A stretch of DNA of 15,092 nucleotides from DATKMS01 sp041497995 (lineage in GTDB: Bacteria; Desulfobacterota; Binatia; HRBIN30): contig JBGQHM010000135.1 of NCBI GenBank assembly GCA_041497995.1, positions 1 through 15,092 of the forward strand. Reading direction: 5' to 3'. This document shows positions 13,944-15,092 of this stretch, one piece after another. Positions within the stretch are counted from its first letter, which is position 1, and every line of letters starts with the position of its first letter. Below the pieces are notes generated by a model. That model was not told the DNA's origin, did no database searches, and saw nothing but the letters and a program-made list of their open reading frames with translations. The position numbers and the translations under genes were made by a program.

Positions 13944-15092
13944 ATGACGGGGGGCGGCGGAGAAATCCGCAATCCGCAATCCGCAATCCACAATTCCCCG
14001 GTGACCGTGATCGGGGGCGGCTTGGCGGGTTCGGAGGCGGCCTGGCAGCTGGCGCGGCGCGGGATTCCGGTGCGTTTGTATGAAATGCGTCCGGTGCACT
14101 CGACGGCGGCGCATCACACCGATCAGCTCGCTGAGCTCGTGTGCTCCAATTCGTTCCGCAGTGCTTCGCTCGATGCCGCCGTCGGCCTGCTGAAGGAGGA
14201 AATGCGGTGTCTCGGATCGCTGGTGATGCAGGTGGCGGACCGCACGCGCGTCCCCGCCGGGTCGGCGCTCGCCGTTGACCGCGATCTGTTTGCCAGCCAG
14301 CTGACTGCAGCGATCACAGCGCTGCCCGAGGTTGCCGTCGTGCGTGAAGAGCTAACCGCGTTGCCCGACGGGCTGACGATCATCGCTACTGGACCGCTGA
14401 CCTCGCCGGCGCTGTCGCAGTGCCTGCAGGAGACCTGTGCTCACGGCCATCTCTACTTCTATGATGCGATCGCACCGATCGTCGCCGCTGAGTCGATCGA
14501 CCGCGACGTCGTGTTTCCTGCATCGCGCTACGGCAAGGGCGGCGACGACTATCTCAACTGCCCGATGTCGCGCGACGAGTACTACCGCTTCGTCGACGCG
14601 GTGGTGAACGCGCAGGTGGTGCCGACCAAAGACTTCGAGCGCTGCGTCTACTTCGAAGGCTGCATGCCGATCGAAGAGATGGCGCGTCGCGGGCCCGACA
14701 CGCTGTCGTTCGGGCCGATGCGTCCGGTGGGGCTGCTCGATCCGCGCACCGGACAGCGCCCGTACGCCGTTGTGCAGCTGCGTCAGGACAATCACGAGGC
14801 GACGCTGTACAACATGGTCGGCTTCCAGACGAAGATGACCTACCCCGAGCAACGCCGGGTCTTGCGCATGATTCCCGGCCTGGAACGCGCCGAGTTTGTG
14901 CGCCTCGGCAGCTTGCATCGCAACACCTTCATCAACTCGCCGCGTCTGCTCTTGCCGACCTTGCAGCTGCGCACGCGCCTGCAGACGTTCGTTGCCGGGC
15001 AGCTCATTGGCGTGGAGGGGTACGTGGAGTCCGCGGCAGCGGGCCTGCTGGCGGCGATCAACCTCGCGCGCATAGTGCACGACCGGCCATGC
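13944..15092 (+). CDS. trmFO: TrmFO, folate/FAD-dependent tRNA U54 methyltransferase (3' end outside window)
   Basis: The first 383 codons are present and the frame is open to the window edge; full TrmFO is about 435-470 residues. It makes 5-methyluridine at position 54 of the tRNA T-loop using methylenetetrahydrofolate and FADH2. Visible marks are the FAD loop VIGGGLAGSEAAW (22-34), YEMRP (46-50), the conserved cysteine in LVCSNSFRS (C67), RYGKGGDDYLNCP, the second conserved cysteine in YFEGCMPIEEMA, GLLDPRTG, NMVGFQTKMTYPEQ, HRNTFINSP and GVEGYVESAAAG. B. subtilis TrmFO begins only a few residues before its FAD loop. Here about 19 residues precede it, and EIRNPQSAIHNS comes from an AATCCGC heptamer repeat. 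ATG 13944 is chosen for its strong Shine-Dalgarno; GTG 14001 is the short alternative. It lies 60 bases after topA, likely in one transcript. Confidence 0.94.
   Translation, partial: MTGGGGEIRNPQSAIHNSPVTVIGGGLAGSEAAWQLARRGIPVRLYEMRPVHSTAAHHTDQLAELVCSNSFRSASLDAAVGLLKEEMRCLGSLVMQVADRTRVPAGSALAVDRDLFASQLTAAITALPEVAVVREELTALPDGLTIIATGPLTSPALSQCLQETCAHGHLYFYDAIAPIVAAESIDRDVVFPASRYGKGGDDYLNCPMSRDEYYRFVDAVVNAQVVPTKDFERCVYFEGCMPIEEMARRGPDTLSFGPMRPVGLLDPRTGQRPYAVVQLRQDNHEATLYNMVGFQTKMTYPEQRRVLRMIPGLERAEFVRLGSLHRNTFINSPRLLLPTLQLRTRLQTFVAGQLIGVEGYVESAAAGLLAAINLARIVHDRPC
13964..13991. repeat. Heptanucleotide repeat, right arm (AATCCGC type), inside trmFO
   Basis: Three perfect AATCCGC units (13964-13984) are followed by one AATCCAC (13985-13991). 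The unit length of seven means three copies encode one turn of NPQSAIR and no stop arises in this frame. It is inverted relative to the left arm at 13885-13928 and falls within the trmFO reading frame between the start codon and the FAD loop. Confidence 0.85.

Larger units (their letters stand above)
13891..13996 (+). promoter_or_regulatory. Imperfect hairpin with trmFO start site in its loop
   Basis: The left and right repeat arms are imperfect reverse complements. CGGATT (13921-13926) pairs fully with AATCCG (13964-13969). Moving outward, further short runs pair with regular single mismatches: 13907-13912 with 13978-13983, 13903-13905 with 13985-13987, and, past a two-base bulge, 13899-13900 with 13988-13989. 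The 37-base apical loop (13927-13963) holds the trmFO Shine-Dalgarno and ATG 13944. Pairing was traced by hand; stability and any effect on translation are not known. Confidence 0.35.

Noticed and set aside
13885..13991. Repeat cluster considered as a CRISPR array
   Set aside because: Units are seven bases in direct tandem without spacers and no cas gene is near.
12654..14117. Long open frame of 487 codons antisense to topA and the trmFO start
   Set aside because: It mirrors the GC-rich codon pattern of topA and contains repeat-derived residues (CGLRIAD). It has no family motif, whereas the plus strand has complete TopA and TrmFO signatures.

Overview
The window (15,092 bases, high GC by eye) is almost fully coding. 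It reads like a chromosomal contig from a GC-rich Gram-negative bacterium. The order yifB / dprA-topA-trmFO, the use of folate-type TrmFO, an F420-type luciferase-like oxidoreductase and an SCP-x-like thiolase would fit a deltaproteobacterial or Binatota-like lineage. That placement is inference only; no rRNA or other taxonomic marker is present. No intergenic gap exceeds about 200 bases, and I saw no tRNA, rRNA, CRISPR array or intact insertion sequence.

Left part (1-2085, plus strand): the C-terminal end of a thiolase-like protein, then a membrane-anchored Cys-type sulfatase. A short hairpin buries the sulfatase ribosome binding site. Middle part (2136-6418, minus strand): a three-gene operon transcribed leftward. 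It encodes a saccharopine-dehydrogenase-like NAD(P) oxidoreductase, an FGGY carbohydrate kinase, and a class III PLP aminotransferase with an unusual phosphate-binding segment. Its substrates are not evident, so this is the best candidate here for an undescribed pathway. A 202-base divergent spacer with a perfect 12-base palindrome separates it from a plus-strand pair: an F420-type luciferase-like oxidoreductase and an APH/CHK-type small-molecule kinase, 3 bases apart.

Right part (8814-15092): a housekeeping and DNA-processing block. yifB (comM) is divergent from dprA; dprA is followed after 3 bases by topA, and topA is followed by trmFO, which runs off the right edge. YifB/ComM and DprA both belong to natural-transformation DNA processing in known systems. 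TopA and TrmFO are core functions often found beside dprA.

The most striking non-gene feature is a heptanucleotide repeat in two opposed arms (GGATTTC-type, then AATCCGC-type) around the trmFO start. The right arm lies inside the trmFO reading frame and encodes an extra N-terminal segment. The two arms could fold into an imperfect hairpin with the Shine-Dalgarno sequence and ATG in its loop. A heptamer copy change that is not a multiple of three would shift the trmFO frame.
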